Counted from the stretch's first letter, positions 16,232 to 25,981 are shown. The stretch: DNA of 40,837 bases from Gammaproteobacteria bacterium (GCA_009908845.1 JAAAOQ010000091.1:1-40837), one strand, 5' to 3'. Numbers and translations are program-made. The notes: generated by a model not told the origin, from the letters alone.

Positions 16232-17728
16232 CTACAGCACGGGCCCCAGGATCGCGACCGTGTTGTTGAACAGCCGCCGGTGGCGCGGCCAATTCGCGAC
16301 CTCGTCGGGGTCGACGAGTAGGGCGCTGTCGAGATAGCGCTGCTGGCGTTGACGGACCTGCCGGGTCAGCTCCGGGGCATGAAACAGGATGTTGTTCTCG
16401 TAGTTCAGCTCGAAGCTGCGGCGGTCCATGTTTGCGGAGCCGACGAGGCTGATCTCGCCGTCGAGGGTCAAGGATTTGGTATGCAGCAGCCCGCCGACGT
16501 ACTCGTAGATGCGCACGCCGGCGGCGAGCAGATCGGCATAGTAGCTGCGGCTGGCGGCGGCGACGATCCAGCTGTCGTTGCGGCGCGGGAAGACGATGCT
16601 GGTCGCGACGCCGCGGCGGGCGCTGGCGCAGAGCGCCGCCTGCATCGATTCATCCGGGACATAGTAAGGCGTGGTGATCACGAGCTCGCGTCGAGCGCTG
16701 TAGATCAGGGCCTCGAAGAGTTCGGGCATCGCCGAGAAGCGCACGGTTGGACCGGTTCCGACGACCTGCGCGCTGATCTGCGGCGCAGTGGCCTGTGGCG
16801 TGCCGGATGGCGCGCCGATCCCCGGCTTCGGGTCGCGGAGCGGCCGGCGCAGCAGGGCATCGACGTCATCATTGACGTGCGCCATCCAATCGCTGGCGAA
16901 CAGGTGCTGGTTCTGTCGGGCGATCGGCCCCTCGAAGCGGATCATCATGTCGATCCAGGGGGCGAACTTGGCCTTGTTCCGGAACTCTGGGTCGGCGCAG
17001 TTCTGGCTACCGCAGTAGGTGATCCAGTCGTCGATCACGACGATCTTGCGGTGATTGCGCAGATCGATCCGACCGCCGAGCACGCGAAGGATCGGGTTGC
17101 CGATCGGCAATGCCCGGACCAGCTTGACCCCGGCCGCTGCCATCGCCTTCCAATGGGCCGACCGGATCATGGCCCTGGAACCGAGATCGTCGGCCATCGC
17201 GCGGCAGGTCAGACCGCGCTCGGCCGCGCGGATCAGGGACGCGGCGACCTTGCAGCCGTTGTTGTCGGGCAGCCAGATATAGAACGACAGGTGCACATGC
17301 TCGGTCGCGGCATCGATATCGGCGACCAACGCATCGATCACCGCATTGGAGTCCTCCGGGATGCTGGCCTGGTTGCCGCCGATCGGCGCGAACCCGCTGA
17401 TCGACTGGCCGACCAGGAACAGGTGCGCGTAGGGCTCTGGGATCTGAGGGGCGACGCTCGGCGCATTGACGCCGGGGGCGGCCTGCACCGACGGCATCTG
17501 CTCCAGCACTCGGCGCATGCGCTCGGCCCGGCGGCGGCCGATATTGGTCTCGCCGAACAGGATGTAGGCGATGATCCCGCCGATCGGCAGCGCGATGATG
17601 ACGATGACCCAGCTGAGCCGCGCGGTCGGGTCTCGGTGCGGCTTGAGCAGCACGCGCATGATCAGCAGCACCTGCAGGCTGAAGTGCAGCGCGAAGGCCA
17701 GGCTTGTCAAGAGCGCAGAATCACTCAT
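16232..17728 (-). CDS. cls: Cardiolipin synthase
   Basis: Condenses two phosphatidylglycerol molecules into cardiolipin at the inner membrane (phospholipase D superfamily). The 498-aa protein has two N-terminal membrane helices (SLAFALHFSLQVLLIMRVLL and SWVIVIIALPIGGIIAYILF). The two HKD motifs are NHRKIVVIDDWITYCGSQN and HTKSLTLDGEISLVGSANMD. FSAMPELFEALIYSARRELVITTPYYVPDESM connects the halves. It lies 18 bp downstream of the glutamate decarboxylase gene on the same strand and probably shares its transcript. Length agrees with ClsA. No strong Shine-Dalgarno precedes the ATG. Confidence 0.95.
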   Translation of the reverse strand: MSDSALLTSLAFALHFSLQVLLIMRVLLKPHRDPTARLSWVIVIIALPIGGIIAYILFGETNIGRRRAERMRRVLEQMPSVQAAPGVNAPSVAPQIPEPYAHLFLVGQSISGFAPIGGNQASIPEDSNAVIDALVADIDAATEHVHLSFYIWLPDNNGCKVAASLIRAAERGLTCRAMADDLGSRAMIRSAHWKAMAAAGVKLVRALPIGNPILRVLGGRIDLRNHRKIVVIDDWITYCGSQNCADPEFRNKAKFAPWIDMMIRFEGPIARQNQHLFASDWMAHVNDDVDALLRRPLRDPKPGIGAPSGTPQATAPQISAQVVGTGPTVRFSAMPELFEALIYSARRELVITTPYYVPDESMQAALCASARRGVATSIVFPRRNDSWIVAAASRSYYADLLAAGVRIYEYVGGLLHTKSLTLDGEISLVGSANMDRRSFELNYENNILFHAPELTRQVRQRQQRYLDSALLVDPDEVANWPRHRRLFNNTVAILGPVL

Positions 17729-17746
17729 CTGGCGCGAGCGCTTGTC

Positions 17747-19138
17747 TCAATGCGCGAACTGCGGCGCCGGGGATTTTGGCGCCCGCTCGGTGAGCGGCTC
17801 GAAGTGATCGACGACCTTCTTGATATCGGCGAGTAGCATCTGGGCCATGTCCTCGCTGAAGCCCTCACGCACCACGATGCGCAGTACCGCAACGGCTTGG
17901 GCGTTTTCGGGCATGGTGTACGCTGGCACCTGCCAGCCGAATTCGCGCAGCTTGTCGGAGACGTCGAACACGCTGTAGTGGTCGATCCCATCGCGCAGCT
18001 TGAACGCGAAGACCGGGATGGCGCTGCCATCGCTGACCAGCTCGAACGACCCGAGCTCGCCGATGCCCCTGGCCAGCCCGGTCGCGGTGTCGCGCAGCGC
18101 CTCCATGATCTGCCGATAACCCGCATGGCCGAGGCGCAGGAAGTTGTAATACTGCGCCACTACCTGATTTCCGGGGCGCGAAAAGTTCAGCGTGAAGGTC
18201 GGCATGTCACCGCCGAGATAATTGACATGGAAGACCAGGTCCTCGGGCAGGTCCTCCTGGCTGCGCCAGACCACCCAGCCGACCCCTGGGTAGACCAGCC
18301 CGTACTTATGGCCGGAGACATTGATCGACTTGACCAGCGGCAGACGGAAGTCCCAGTTCAGGTCCGGATGCAGGAAGGGCGCGACAAAGCCGCCGCTGGC
18401 CGCATCGATGTGCATCGGGATGGCCCAGCCGGTGCTCGCGTTCTGCTGCTCGAGCGCATCGTGGATCGCCTCGATCGGCTCGAACTCCCCGGTGAAGGTG
18501 GTGCCGAGGATCGCGACCACGCCGATGCTGTTCTCGTCAGTGCGGGCCAGCACCTCTTCCGGCGAGATCACATAGCGACCCTTCTGCATCGGGATGTAGC
18601 GCGGCTCGATCTCCCAATAGCGGCAGAACTTTTCCCACACCACCTGCACATTGGCGCCGAGGATCAGATTCGGTTTGTCGTGCGGCTTGCCCTCGGCCTG
18701 GCGGCGCGCGCGCCAGCGCCACTTGAGCGCCATCCCGGCCAGCATCACCGCCTCACTGGAGCCGATGGCCGAGGCCCCGACCCCGGGCTCGGGGGCGTTG
18801 AACAGGCTCGAGACGATGTTGATGCAGCGGCGCTCGATCTCGGCCGTCTGCGGGTACTCGTCCTTGTCGATCATGTTCTTGTCAAACGCCTCGGCCATCA
18901 GCCGCTCGGCCTGGGGCTCCATCCAGGTGGTGACGAAGGTCGCCATATTGAGCCGCGAGTTGCCATCGAGCATCAGCTCGTCGTGGATCATTTGATACGC
19001 GGTATCCGGCGCCATCTCATGCTCCGGCAGCCGGTTCTTCGGGATCGGCCTTTGCATGCCGCGACGGGCATAGGCGGGCGCCAGGGTCGCGTCGATTTCG
19101 TCGGCGTCGAAGCGGGCGGACGAGGTCTTCTCCGTCAT
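17747..19138 (-). CDS. gadB: Glutamate decarboxylase
   Basis: PLP enzyme converting glutamate to GABA and CO2 with proton consumption, in the cytoplasm. From ATG 19138 it is 463 aa, close to the 466 of E. coli GadB. The PLP lysine is K278 in SINVSGHKYG. Other family blocks are MHIDAASGGFVAPF, GSSEAVMLAGMALKWRWRAR, GTTFTGEFEPIE and NFSRPGNQVVAQYYNFLRLG. The open frame runs 88 codons further upstream but that part is not conserved. GAGGAG six bases before ATG 19138 fixes the start. No GABA/glutamate antiporter (gadC) is adjacent. The gene is flanked by a TPR protein upstream (43-bp gap) and cardiolipin synthase downstream, all on the same strand. Confidence 0.96.
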   Translation of the reverse strand: MTEKTSSARFDADEIDATLAPAYARRGMQRPIPKNRLPEHEMAPDTAYQMIHDELMLDGNSRLNMATFVTTWMEPQAERLMAEAFDKNMIDKDEYPQTAEIERRCINIVSSLFNAPEPGVGASAIGSSEAVMLAGMALKWRWRARRQAEGKPHDKPNLILGANVQVVWEKFCRYWEIEPRYIPMQKGRYVISPEEVLARTDENSIGVVAILGTTFTGEFEPIEAIHDALEQQNASTGWAIPMHIDAASGGFVAPFLHPDLNWDFRLPLVKSINVSGHKYGLVYPGVGWVVWRSQEDLPEDLVFHVNYLGGDMPTFTLNFSRPGNQVVAQYYNFLRLGHAGYRQIMEALRDTATGLARGIGELGSFELVSDGSAIPVFAFKLRDGIDHYSVFDVSDKLREFGWQVPAYTMPENAQAVAVLRIVVREGFSEDMAQMLLADIKKVVDHFEPLTERAPKSPAPQFAH

Positions 19139-19181
19139 CGGGATCTCCTCGGCGGGAGCAGGGGGTGTGTGATCGTCTCGG

Positions 19182-20300
19182 CTAGAGGTCGCGGCCCACG
19201 GCCTCGACCTGCTCAAGCCGCGCGTCGACCCGCCGCTGATGATAGTCGGTTTCGAGTCGCTCATCCTGAGCCCGCGCCCAATCGCGCTGCTGCTCATAGT
19301 GCGCACGCGCGGCCTCGAGGTCTTCAGGTGCCTTGGCCGGCCGCGCCGGATGGGGCTCAGCAGGATTGGCCGCGGGCGGCGGCCCAGGCCAGTCCAGATC
19401 ATACGGCGGCAGGCCGAGCTCGTCGCGCCCGCGCATCAGATGGAGATCGCCGCGCATCAGCGGGACATCGCCGATGCCCGGATAGTCGAGCCAGGTCTCG
19501 ACCGAGAGCCAGTCGCCTTGCAGCAGCAGCGCATGCAGTGCATCACGCGAATAGTCGGCGCGGTGGCCCTCGATCTCCTCGAGCCAGCACAGCACGCGGC
19601 GCGCCGTCGCCGCCGCGCCACCGCGCGCCCCGGGCGGCACCTCGATCCCGGCGCGATAGCAGAGCAGGCGCGCCTGCTCGGCCCGCAGCCGGTCGCCCTC
19701 GACCTCCTTTTGAGTGTCGTTCAGCGCCTTGGACCAGTTCAGCAGGGACTCGCGGTCGCCGAGCATGAAGCTGGCCTCCGCCAACTTGATCAGGTAGGAG
19801 CCCAGCGTGAAGCGCGGGCCATCCTGATCGCCTTGCTGACGGTCGTAGGCCGTCTGGAAGTGGGTCCGCGCGCCGGACCAATCGCCGCGCCGCGCCGCGA
19901 GCTCACCGCGGCTCAGATCGAGCATATGCCGCGCATGCTCGCGTCCGGTTGCCTGCAGATGGGCATCGCCCTGCGCGAGCAGGGACTGGATCTCGGCCAA
20001 CGGACGCTCGAGGAGGGCGATACTGATTAGCGTCGAGATCGCGCTGAAGACATCGTCAGGGTCGGCCGGCGGCTCGGCCGCCGCGGCAAGACGCAGTGCC
20101 GCGACCGCGGCATCGGTCTCCTTGCGCTGCCAATGGCTCTCGCCCAGCCAGACCCGCATCCGGGTTTGGGTTGCTATATCGCCGCGCGCCTCAGCTAACG
20201 CCAGCCCCTCGGCCGCCAGCCGTGCGCTCTCGGCATAGTCGCGGGCACGATAGGCGTCGCTGAAGCGCCGCCGAATCTGGTTCAGATCGTTCTCGCTCAT
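19182..20300 (-). CDS. TPR-like helical-repeat protein of unknown function
   Basis: The 372-aa product is almost entirely alpha-helical with tetratricopeptide-like pairs, such as FSDAYRARDYAESARLAAEGLALAEARG, read here as overlapping 34-residue repeats from about residue 12 to 215. Such repeats mediate protein-protein contacts. No signal peptide or membrane segment is visible, so it is likely cytoplasmic. The second half holds a Pro-rich linker (GPPPAANPAEPHPARPAKAP) and an Arg/Glu/Gln-rich coiled-coil end. It precedes gadB by 43 bp and its start overlaps the stop of a 33-codon ORF by four bases. I do not recognise a specific function; a link to glutamate decarboxylase is suggested only by position. 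Confidence 0.75.
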   Translation of the reverse strand: MSENDLNQIRRRFSDAYRARDYAESARLAAEGLALAEARGDIATQTRMRVWLGESHWQRKETDAAVAALRLAAAAEPPADPDDVFSAISTLISIALLERPLAEIQSLLAQGDAHLQATGREHARHMLDLSRGELAARRGDWSGARTHFQTAYDRQQGDQDGPRFTLGSYLIKLAEASFMLGDRESLLNWSKALNDTQKEVEGDRLRAEQARLLCYRAGIEVPPGARGGAAATARRVLCWLEEIEGHRADYSRDALHALLLQGDWLSVETWLDYPGIGDVPLMRGDLHLMRGRDELGLPPYDLDWPGPPPAANPAEPHPARPAKAPEDLEAARAHYEQQRDWARAQDERLETDYHQRRVDARLEQVEAVGRDL

Positions 20301-20398
20301 TGCTGTTCATCGCCTTTGATGAGACATTCACGCAGCATTTCCAACAGCACGAGCTGCCTGAGCGCGACCATCTCGCGCCGCCATATCGCCAGAGTCAT
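20297..20398 (-). CDS. Possible 33-aa ORF translationally coupled to the TPR gene
   Basis: Reading ATG 20398 to TGA 20297-20299 gives MTLAIWRREMVALRQLVLLE followed by MLRECLIKGDEQQ. This is an amphipathic, Leu/Arg-rich helix. Its stop overlaps the TPR start as ATGA, the typical coupling arrangement, which is the main reason to list it. The frame stays open without a start codon for about 30 more codons upstream. No good Shine-Dalgarno is seen. It could equally be a leader peptide or chance. Confidence 0.35.
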   Translation of the reverse strand: MTLAIWRREMVALRQLVLLEMLRECLIKGDEQQ

Positions 20399-20581
20399 GA
20401 AAGGCTCAGCTGAAGTCTCGCCGAATCCGCTCCGGGGTCTGTCAGGCTCATCGGCACTCGCTACCGCCGTAACCAGCCTGCAATCCTAGCAATGGCCAGT
20501 GCAGCTGCCCACCGGAGGCGCCATTCCGCCCGCTGAGCGATTGGCGCCAGCGGCACTTGAGCGGCTTTGCGCCGAGGCGGA

Positions 20582-22453
20582 TCAGCCTGCTTCCTCGCGT
20601 GAGGACTCCTCGCCGCCGCCGGCGCCGTGTATCTTCTGTACCGCATCCGTGAGCGCCGCGAGCGCCTGCGCCAGCTCGGCCAGCGGCGCATCGACATCCT
20701 CGACCTCCGCGGCCGGCTGGTCCAACACCGCATCCAGCCGCCGGCTGGCCTGCTCGACCGCGACGGCGCCGACGGTGCCGGCAGCCCCGGTCAGCACGTG
20801 GGTCAGATCATGGGCCTGCTCGCGCGCGCCCTGGGCCAGCAGGGCCTCGAGCTGCGCCGGATCATCGCGATGGAGGACGACGAAACGCCGCAGCAGCTCC
20901 AGGTAGCGGCCCGCTTGCCCACCGACCGTCTCTAGACCCTGCGCCAGGTCGAGCCCCGGCACGGCGGTCAGTGCATCCAGGAACGCCGGCCGCTCGGACG
21001 CAAACTCAGCGGATACCGGTTCGGCGGGCTCCGTCACGCAGGCATCGGTCCCCTCCGGCAGCCATTCGATCAGCACCTGATACAGTGCCCTAGGCTGCAC
21101 CGGCTTGGTCAGTACGGCATTCATGCCGGCGTCCAGACAGGCGCGATGTTCCTCGGCGAAGGCCTGCGCGGTCATCGCGATGATGGGGCGCTTCGGGCTC
21201 GCCCAGCTCGCCCGGGTGCGCAGGCGCCGTGCCGCCTCCAGACCATCCAGCTTCGGCATGCGCACATCCATCAGGATCAATTCGTAGTGATCGATGGTGG
21301 CCTTGGCGACGGCCTCGGCACCGTCAGCGGCGCTCTCCACCTGCAGGCCTGGACGCGTCATCAGATCCATCATGACCTCGCGGTTGATCGGGTCATCCTC
21401 GGCCAACAGGACGCGGCAGCCCGCGTGCCGCACGCTCAGGGTCGTCTCCAGGACCGTGGCTGGCAGCTCGGCCGCGGACGCGGTCGCTTGTCCGTGGGCG
21501 AGCCAGACCTGCAGCCAGAAGGTGCTGCCGACACCGGGGGTGCTCTCGGCCCCGGCCTTGCCGCCCATCGCTTCAGCCAATTCGCGCGCGATGGCCAATC
21601 CCAGGCCGGTGCCATCGGTGCCGGCGGCGGCGTCGGTCTGCTCGAACGGCTCGAACAGCTGCGCCAAGGCGTCGGCGGCGACGCCGATGCCGGTGTCTTC
21701 GACCTCGAAGCGCACCTCGACGCCCTCCGCGTCCCACGCGCGCAGCCGGGCGCGCAAACGGAGCGTTCCCCGCTCGCTGAACTTGACCGCATTGGCGGCG
21801 AAATTGAGCAAGGCCTGCCGCAGCCGGGAGGCATCGCCGTGCACCCAGACGGGGCGTGCCGGCGGTTCGATCTCGACGCGGAGCCCCTTGGCCTCGGCCG
21901 ACGGCAGCACCAGCTCGCGCGTCTGCTCGAGCACGGCGTCGAGCGCAAAGTCGACCGGCGCGAGCGTGAGCTTGCCGGCCTCGATCTTCGCCAGGTCGAG
22001 GACCTCATTGAGCACGTCGAGCAGATGTTGCGCTGACGCTTCAATCTTGTCGAGGCGCTCGCCCTGGGTCGCGCTGACACCATCCTGCTGCAGCAGGTGG
22101 ACAAGCCCCAGGATCGCGTTCATCGGCGTGCGGATCTCATGGCTCATCTTGGCCAGGAACAGGTTCTTCGCGGCATTGGCCGTCTCTGCCTGCTCGGTGC
22201 GTTCGACCAGCTCCGCCGTGCGCGCCGCGACCAGCTGCTCGAGGCGTTGACGCCGGGCGTCGAGCTCGGCGCTCAGGCGCTTGCGCTCGGTGATGTCGTA
22301 GGCGGCCCCGAACCATTCCCGGATCGCGCCGTCGGCGCCCAGCAGCGGCACGGCCCGCGACGCTGCCCAGCCCGGACTGCCGTCGGCGCACCATACCCGG
22401 TGCTCGAGCTCGAACGGCGTCCTCGCGCGGACCGCCGCGCTGATGGCTGCCAA
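20582..22453 (-). CDS. N-terminally truncated hybrid sensor histidine kinase (PAS-HisKA-HATPase-REC-Hpt)
   Basis: Two-component phosphorelay kinase, now lacking its sensory N-terminus. The frame opens in the middle of a PAS_3 fold (FELEHRVWCADGSPGWAASR, then IREWFGAAYDITERK). It continues through a coiled-coil, HisKA with phospho-acceptor H105 (FLAKMSHEIRTPMNAILGL), HATPase (LLNFAANAVKFSE, DTGIGV, GTGLGLAIARELAEAMGG), a receiver (VLLAEDDPINRE, LILMDVRMPKLDG, LTKP) and a C-terminal Hpt (THVLTGAAGTVGA). The only start is a TTG at 22453; upstream the frame stops at 22484-22486, and PAS homology fades at about 22460. All catalytic modules look intact, so it may still be active but without normal input. 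It meets another broken kinase head-to-head. Confidence 0.85.
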   Translation of the reverse strand: MAAISAAVRARTPFELEHRVWCADGSPGWAASRAVPLLGADGAIREWFGAAYDITERKRLSAELDARRQRLEQLVAARTAELVERTEQAETANAAKNLFLAKMSHEIRTPMNAILGLVHLLQQDGVSATQGERLDKIEASAQHLLDVLNEVLDLAKIEAGKLTLAPVDFALDAVLEQTRELVLPSAEAKGLRVEIEPPARPVWVHGDASRLRQALLNFAANAVKFSERGTLRLRARLRAWDAEGVEVRFEVEDTGIGVAADALAQLFEPFEQTDAAAGTDGTGLGLAIARELAEAMGGKAGAESTPGVGSTFWLQVWLAHGQATASAAELPATVLETTLSVRHAGCRVLLAEDDPINREVMMDLMTRPGLQVESAADGAEAVAKATIDHYELILMDVRMPKLDGLEAARRLRTRASWASPKRPIIAMTAQAFAEEHRACLDAGMNAVLTKPVQPRALYQVLIEWLPEGTDACVTEPAEPVSAEFASERPAFLDALTAVPGLDLAQGLETVGGQAGRYLELLRRFVVLHRDDPAQLEALLAQGAREQAHDLTHVLTGAAGTVGAVAVEQASRRLDAVLDQPAAEVEDVDAPLAELAQALAALTDAVQKIHGAGGGEESSREEAG

Positions 22454-24670
22454 GACCCTCGGCTCCCGAGACCCCCTTTTTCCTCATCCTGGACCCGGCC
22501 GACGACGCGATCGGGGTGCGGGCGATGCAGGCCGGCGCCGAAGATTACTTTGCGAAACAGGATCTGGCGCGCCTGGGGCCAGCGTTAGACCGTGAGCTCC
22601 GCGACAGGCGACGCCGCCAGCAGATGCATAGCGCGACGGAGCGGGCGCTGCGCGCCGGTCAGGATCAGCTGCAGGCCGTGCTGCAGACGCTTCCCGATCC
22701 GGTCTGGCTGAAGGACCCCGAGGGCCGCTTTCTCTACTGCAATCGGTGGCTCGAGGCCGTCTTCGCCGCGCCGGAGGCGGAGATCATCGGCAAGACCGAC
22801 TACGACTTCGTCGACCAGGAGACGGCCGACGCCTTCCGCGCCAACGACCAGGCCGCGCTCGCCGCCGGTGAGGCCTGGGCCAACCTCGATGTCTCCAAGA
22901 TCGAATCGGACAAGATCGAGCTCGAGCAGGTGCCGTTTCAGCTGACCCAGGTACTGGATAATCTGGCGACGCTGATGAGCGCCAACGCCGAGGACAAGGC
23001 CCTCGATCTGGCGATCGTGCCGCCGCGCTGCAGCGCCTGGACCCTGCGCGGCGATCCGCTGCGGCTAGGCCAGATCCTGATCAATCTCACCAACAACGCG
23101 ATCAAGTTCACCGAGGCCGGCAGCGTCGAGGTCAGGATCGAGCCGCTGGCGATGAGCCCGCTGCAGGTGCGGCTGCGCTTCAGCGTGCACGACAACGGCA
23201 TCGGCATCGACCCGGTGACCCAGGCGCGCCTGTTCCAACCCTTCAAGCAGGCCGATGCCTCGACCACCCGCCACTTCGGCGGCTCCGGCCTCGGGCTGGT
23301 CATCTGCCAACGACTGGTCGAGCTGATGGGTGGGCGCATGGGACTGGCGAGCACGCCTAGGGCAAGCAGTACCTTCTGGTTCGAGCTGGCCTTCGAAGTG
23401 GTCAAGCGCGGACCGGTGGATGAGCGCCTGGCCTTGGGCCTCAAGGTCTTGGCGGTCGAGGGCGCGGCGGTCACGCGCGAGGGGATGGTGGCGACGATCC
23501 ACGCCTTGGGCTGGACGGCAGCGGCCGTGCAGACCGCTGCCGAGGCGGCGCGCAAGCTTCGGCAGAGCCCGGCGCTGCAGGGGCCGGACGCCGTCGTGCT
23601 GCTGGATGGCCAGCTGCCGAATCAGGACGGCGTGACCACCGCGGACGCTATCCGTGCCGCCTTGCCCGCGGCGCGGCGGCCGTTGCTGTTCTTGGTCACC
23701 GCCTGCCCCGTCGAACAGGTCCAGGCACAGGCCGGGGCCGCCGCGCTCGACGGCGTGCTCGCCAAGCCGTTGTCGCCGTCGCCGCTCTACGATGCCGTGG
23801 TCCGGGCGCGCGGCCGCCGTCTGGGTCAAGCCGGCGAGCCGGCAGCGGCGCCGCGGCAGCAGCAGCGCCTGCCCGGAGCCCGGTTGCTGGTGGTCGACGA
23901 CAGCGAGATCAACCGTGAGGTCGCGCAGCGCATCCTCGCCAATGAAGGCGCCGCGGTGACGCTCGCTGGCGATGGCCGCGAGGCGGTGGACTGGCTGCTG
24001 CTGCACCCGGGCGCCGTCGATCTGGTGCTGATGGATGTGCAGATGCCGGTGATGGACGGTTACGACGCGACCCGATCGATCCGTTGCAGCGCGGCGCTCG
24101 CGGCGCTGCCGGTGGTCGCACTGACGGCCGGGGCCATGCCGGCGCAGGCCGAGCGCGCCCAGGCGGCCGGGATGGATGCCTTCGTTTCCAAGCCGTTCGC
24201 TCGCCGAGGTCGAACGACGTGCAGCAGGCGAGGAGGCCGACCCGGCGGCGCTGGCCATCGCCACTGAGATGCTCGCAAACGCGCTGACGACGGCCTTGGC
24301 GTCGATCGCGCGTTATGCGCCCACAGCATCGGCCGATCCGGAGGCGGCACCAGGAGCGGCTTTCGAGGCAACCGATCTCGGGAACGCTGGCGCTGAGCCG
24401 ACCAAGGGGCGAGCACTGGGGCCGACGGAGGGGCCGACGGAGGGGCGGACCGAGGTGACGAGGTTGCTGCGCGAGGCCTTCCAGGCCTGCACCGACTTTG
24501 ATCCCATCGGCGCCGAGCCGGCCGCACACCAGCTCGCGCGCTATCTGTCGAGCGAGCAGCTCGTCCGCCTGAGCGAGGCCATCGACAACCTCGACGCCAG
24601 CGCCGGGGCAGCGGCATTGCGCGAGCTGGCCGCCGCACTCGGGATTGAGCTCGAGGAGTCAGCAGGGTAG
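22444..24670 (+). pseudogene. Broken hybrid histidine kinase: 5'-truncated, H-box deleted, frameshifted
   Basis: Frame 1 opens inside the second half of a receiver domain (APETPFFLILDPADDAIGV, then QAGAEDYFAKQDLARLGPAL). It enters a PAS domain (VLQTLPDPVWLKDPEGRFLY), and at about codon GEAW (near 22875) jumps in frame to the end of HisKA (NLDVSKIESDKIELEQVPF). The whole phospho-acceptor helix is therefore missing. An intact HATPase follows (LINLTNNAIKFTEAG, GSGLGLVICQRLVELMGG). Next come a degenerate receiver (VLAVEGAAVTRE, VLLDGQLPNQDG) and a good receiver (LLVVDDSEINRE, VLMDVQMPVMDG, FVSKPF). After FVSKPF (about 24195) homology continues in frame 2 (SLAEVERRAAG to the stop at 24670), a +1 shift. 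Three independent lesions make it a pseudogene. Confidence 0.85.
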
Positions 24671-24818
24671 TACGGGTTGGTTGGCCCAGGTCAGATTCGC
24701 ACCGAAAGCGGGTGTCGTACTATCCCCGCCATCGGTACGGGCGAACGCCGAGGCAGAGGGCGTCCGGGAGGCGTTCGCAATCAGTCGGCCCGAACACCGG
24801 GCGAGAAGGGGGAAGACA

Positions 24819-25784
24819 ATGAGACGCGCGCACTTATCCGTGATCGGTGGGCTGGCGCTCGGCATGCTGTCGAGCCAAACCAGCTTGGCCTACGATCTAC
24901 CATCGCTGAACCTGGGGTTCACGAGCTTTCTCGATGGGGCGCCGCCATCGGGTCCCGGCTGGTATGCACAGCAGTATGTGCAGCTCTACCGCTCCGCAAG
25001 GCTTAAGGATGGCGATGGCGACAACAGCGCCATTCCAGACCGCTATGGTCGCTTGCGCACGGCCGAGGTCGACGCCAACATCGGTCTCACTCAGCTCGTC
25101 TATCAGTCCGACCAGCCGCTGCTGCTCGATGGCAAGTGGGGGCTCAATCTGATGCTCCCCTACGCCAGCCTGGAGCTCGATCCGGATAACGGTCCGATCC
25201 AGGCCAGCAGCGCCAACCTCGGCGACCTGCTGGTCGGTCCGTTCCTGCAATGGGACCCGATCATGGGGCCGAACGGGCCGCGCTTCGTGCAGCGGGTCGA
25301 ATTACAGATGATCTTCCCGACCGGCGACTATGACGCCGACAAGGCGATCAACCCCGGCAGCAATGTCTTCTCGTTCGACCCCTATTGGGCGGCGACCTTC
25401 TTCGCAACCCCGAAGTGGACGATCTCCTGGCGGCTGCATTATCTGTGGAACGCCAAGAACGACGATCCCTTCCGATTGCTGGGTGCCGAGGATACGCAGG
25501 CCGGTCAGGCGGTGCATCTGAATTTCGCCAGCGCCTACGAGGTGATCCCGCAGCGGCTGCGCCTCGGCCTCAATGGCTACTATCTGAACGAGCTCACGGA
25601 TAAGCGGATCGACGGCGATCGTATCAGCGGCAGCCAGGAACAGGTGCTCGGCCTCGGCCCGGGCCTGGTGTATCACCTCTCCAAGCACGATCACCTTTTC
25701 TTCAACGCCTATTGGGAAACGGAAGCGGAAAACCGGCCCGAGGGCGGGCGTTTCAATCTCCGTTACGTCCATCATTTCCATTGA
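24819..25784 (+). CDS. Outer-membrane MetA-pathway phenol degradation-type protein
   Basis: Belongs to the family annotated as protein involved in the meta-pathway of phenol degradation (COG4313, PF13557), outer-membrane beta-barrels thought to pass hydrophobic compounds. The 321-aa protein has a signal peptide (HLSVIGGLALGMLSSQTSLA). Alternating beta-strand sequence follows, such as KWGLNLMLPYASLEL, RVELQMIFPTGDYD, WTISWRLHYLWNAK, and ends in an aromatic C-terminal strand FNLRYVHHFH, typical of outer-membrane barrels. ATG 24819 follows AGGGGGAAG. The open frame extends upstream into the kinase pseudogene, but that part is non-coding. It is 148 bp after the pseudogene stop. Actual substrate unknown. 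Confidence 0.82.
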   Translation: MRRAHLSVIGGLALGMLSSQTSLAYDLPSLNLGFTSFLDGAPPSGPGWYAQQYVQLYRSARLKDGDGDNSAIPDRYGRLRTAEVDANIGLTQLVYQSDQPLLLDGKWGLNLMLPYASLELDPDNGPIQASSANLGDLLVGPFLQWDPIMGPNGPRFVQRVELQMIFPTGDYDADKAINPGSNVFSFDPYWAATFFATPKWTISWRLHYLWNAKNDDPFRLLGAEDTQAGQAVHLNFASAYEVIPQRLRLGLNGYYLNELTDKRIDGDRISGSQEQVLGLGPGLVYHLSKHDHLFFNAYWETEAENRPEGGRFNLRYVHHFH

Positions 25785-25981
25785 GGCGATTCTGCTGAGC
25801 GGTTAGACCGTTGACCGGGATACTCAGTCAGCTCGACGAGGACCAGGCCAGGGCCTTGCGCTTGCCTAAGATGATGCCAAATCCGACGAAGATGTTCGGC
25901 GGCAGCCGGGACTGATCGTTCGCCCAATAGGCGGGTGGTCGGGCGCAACAGGCGCTGCAGGGTGCAGCGCCGTTGGTTGAG

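Noticed and set aside
23065-24264. 399-codon minus-strand open frame
   Set aside because: Antisense to the right-hand kinase remnant, which shows HATPase and receiver motifs on the plus strand.
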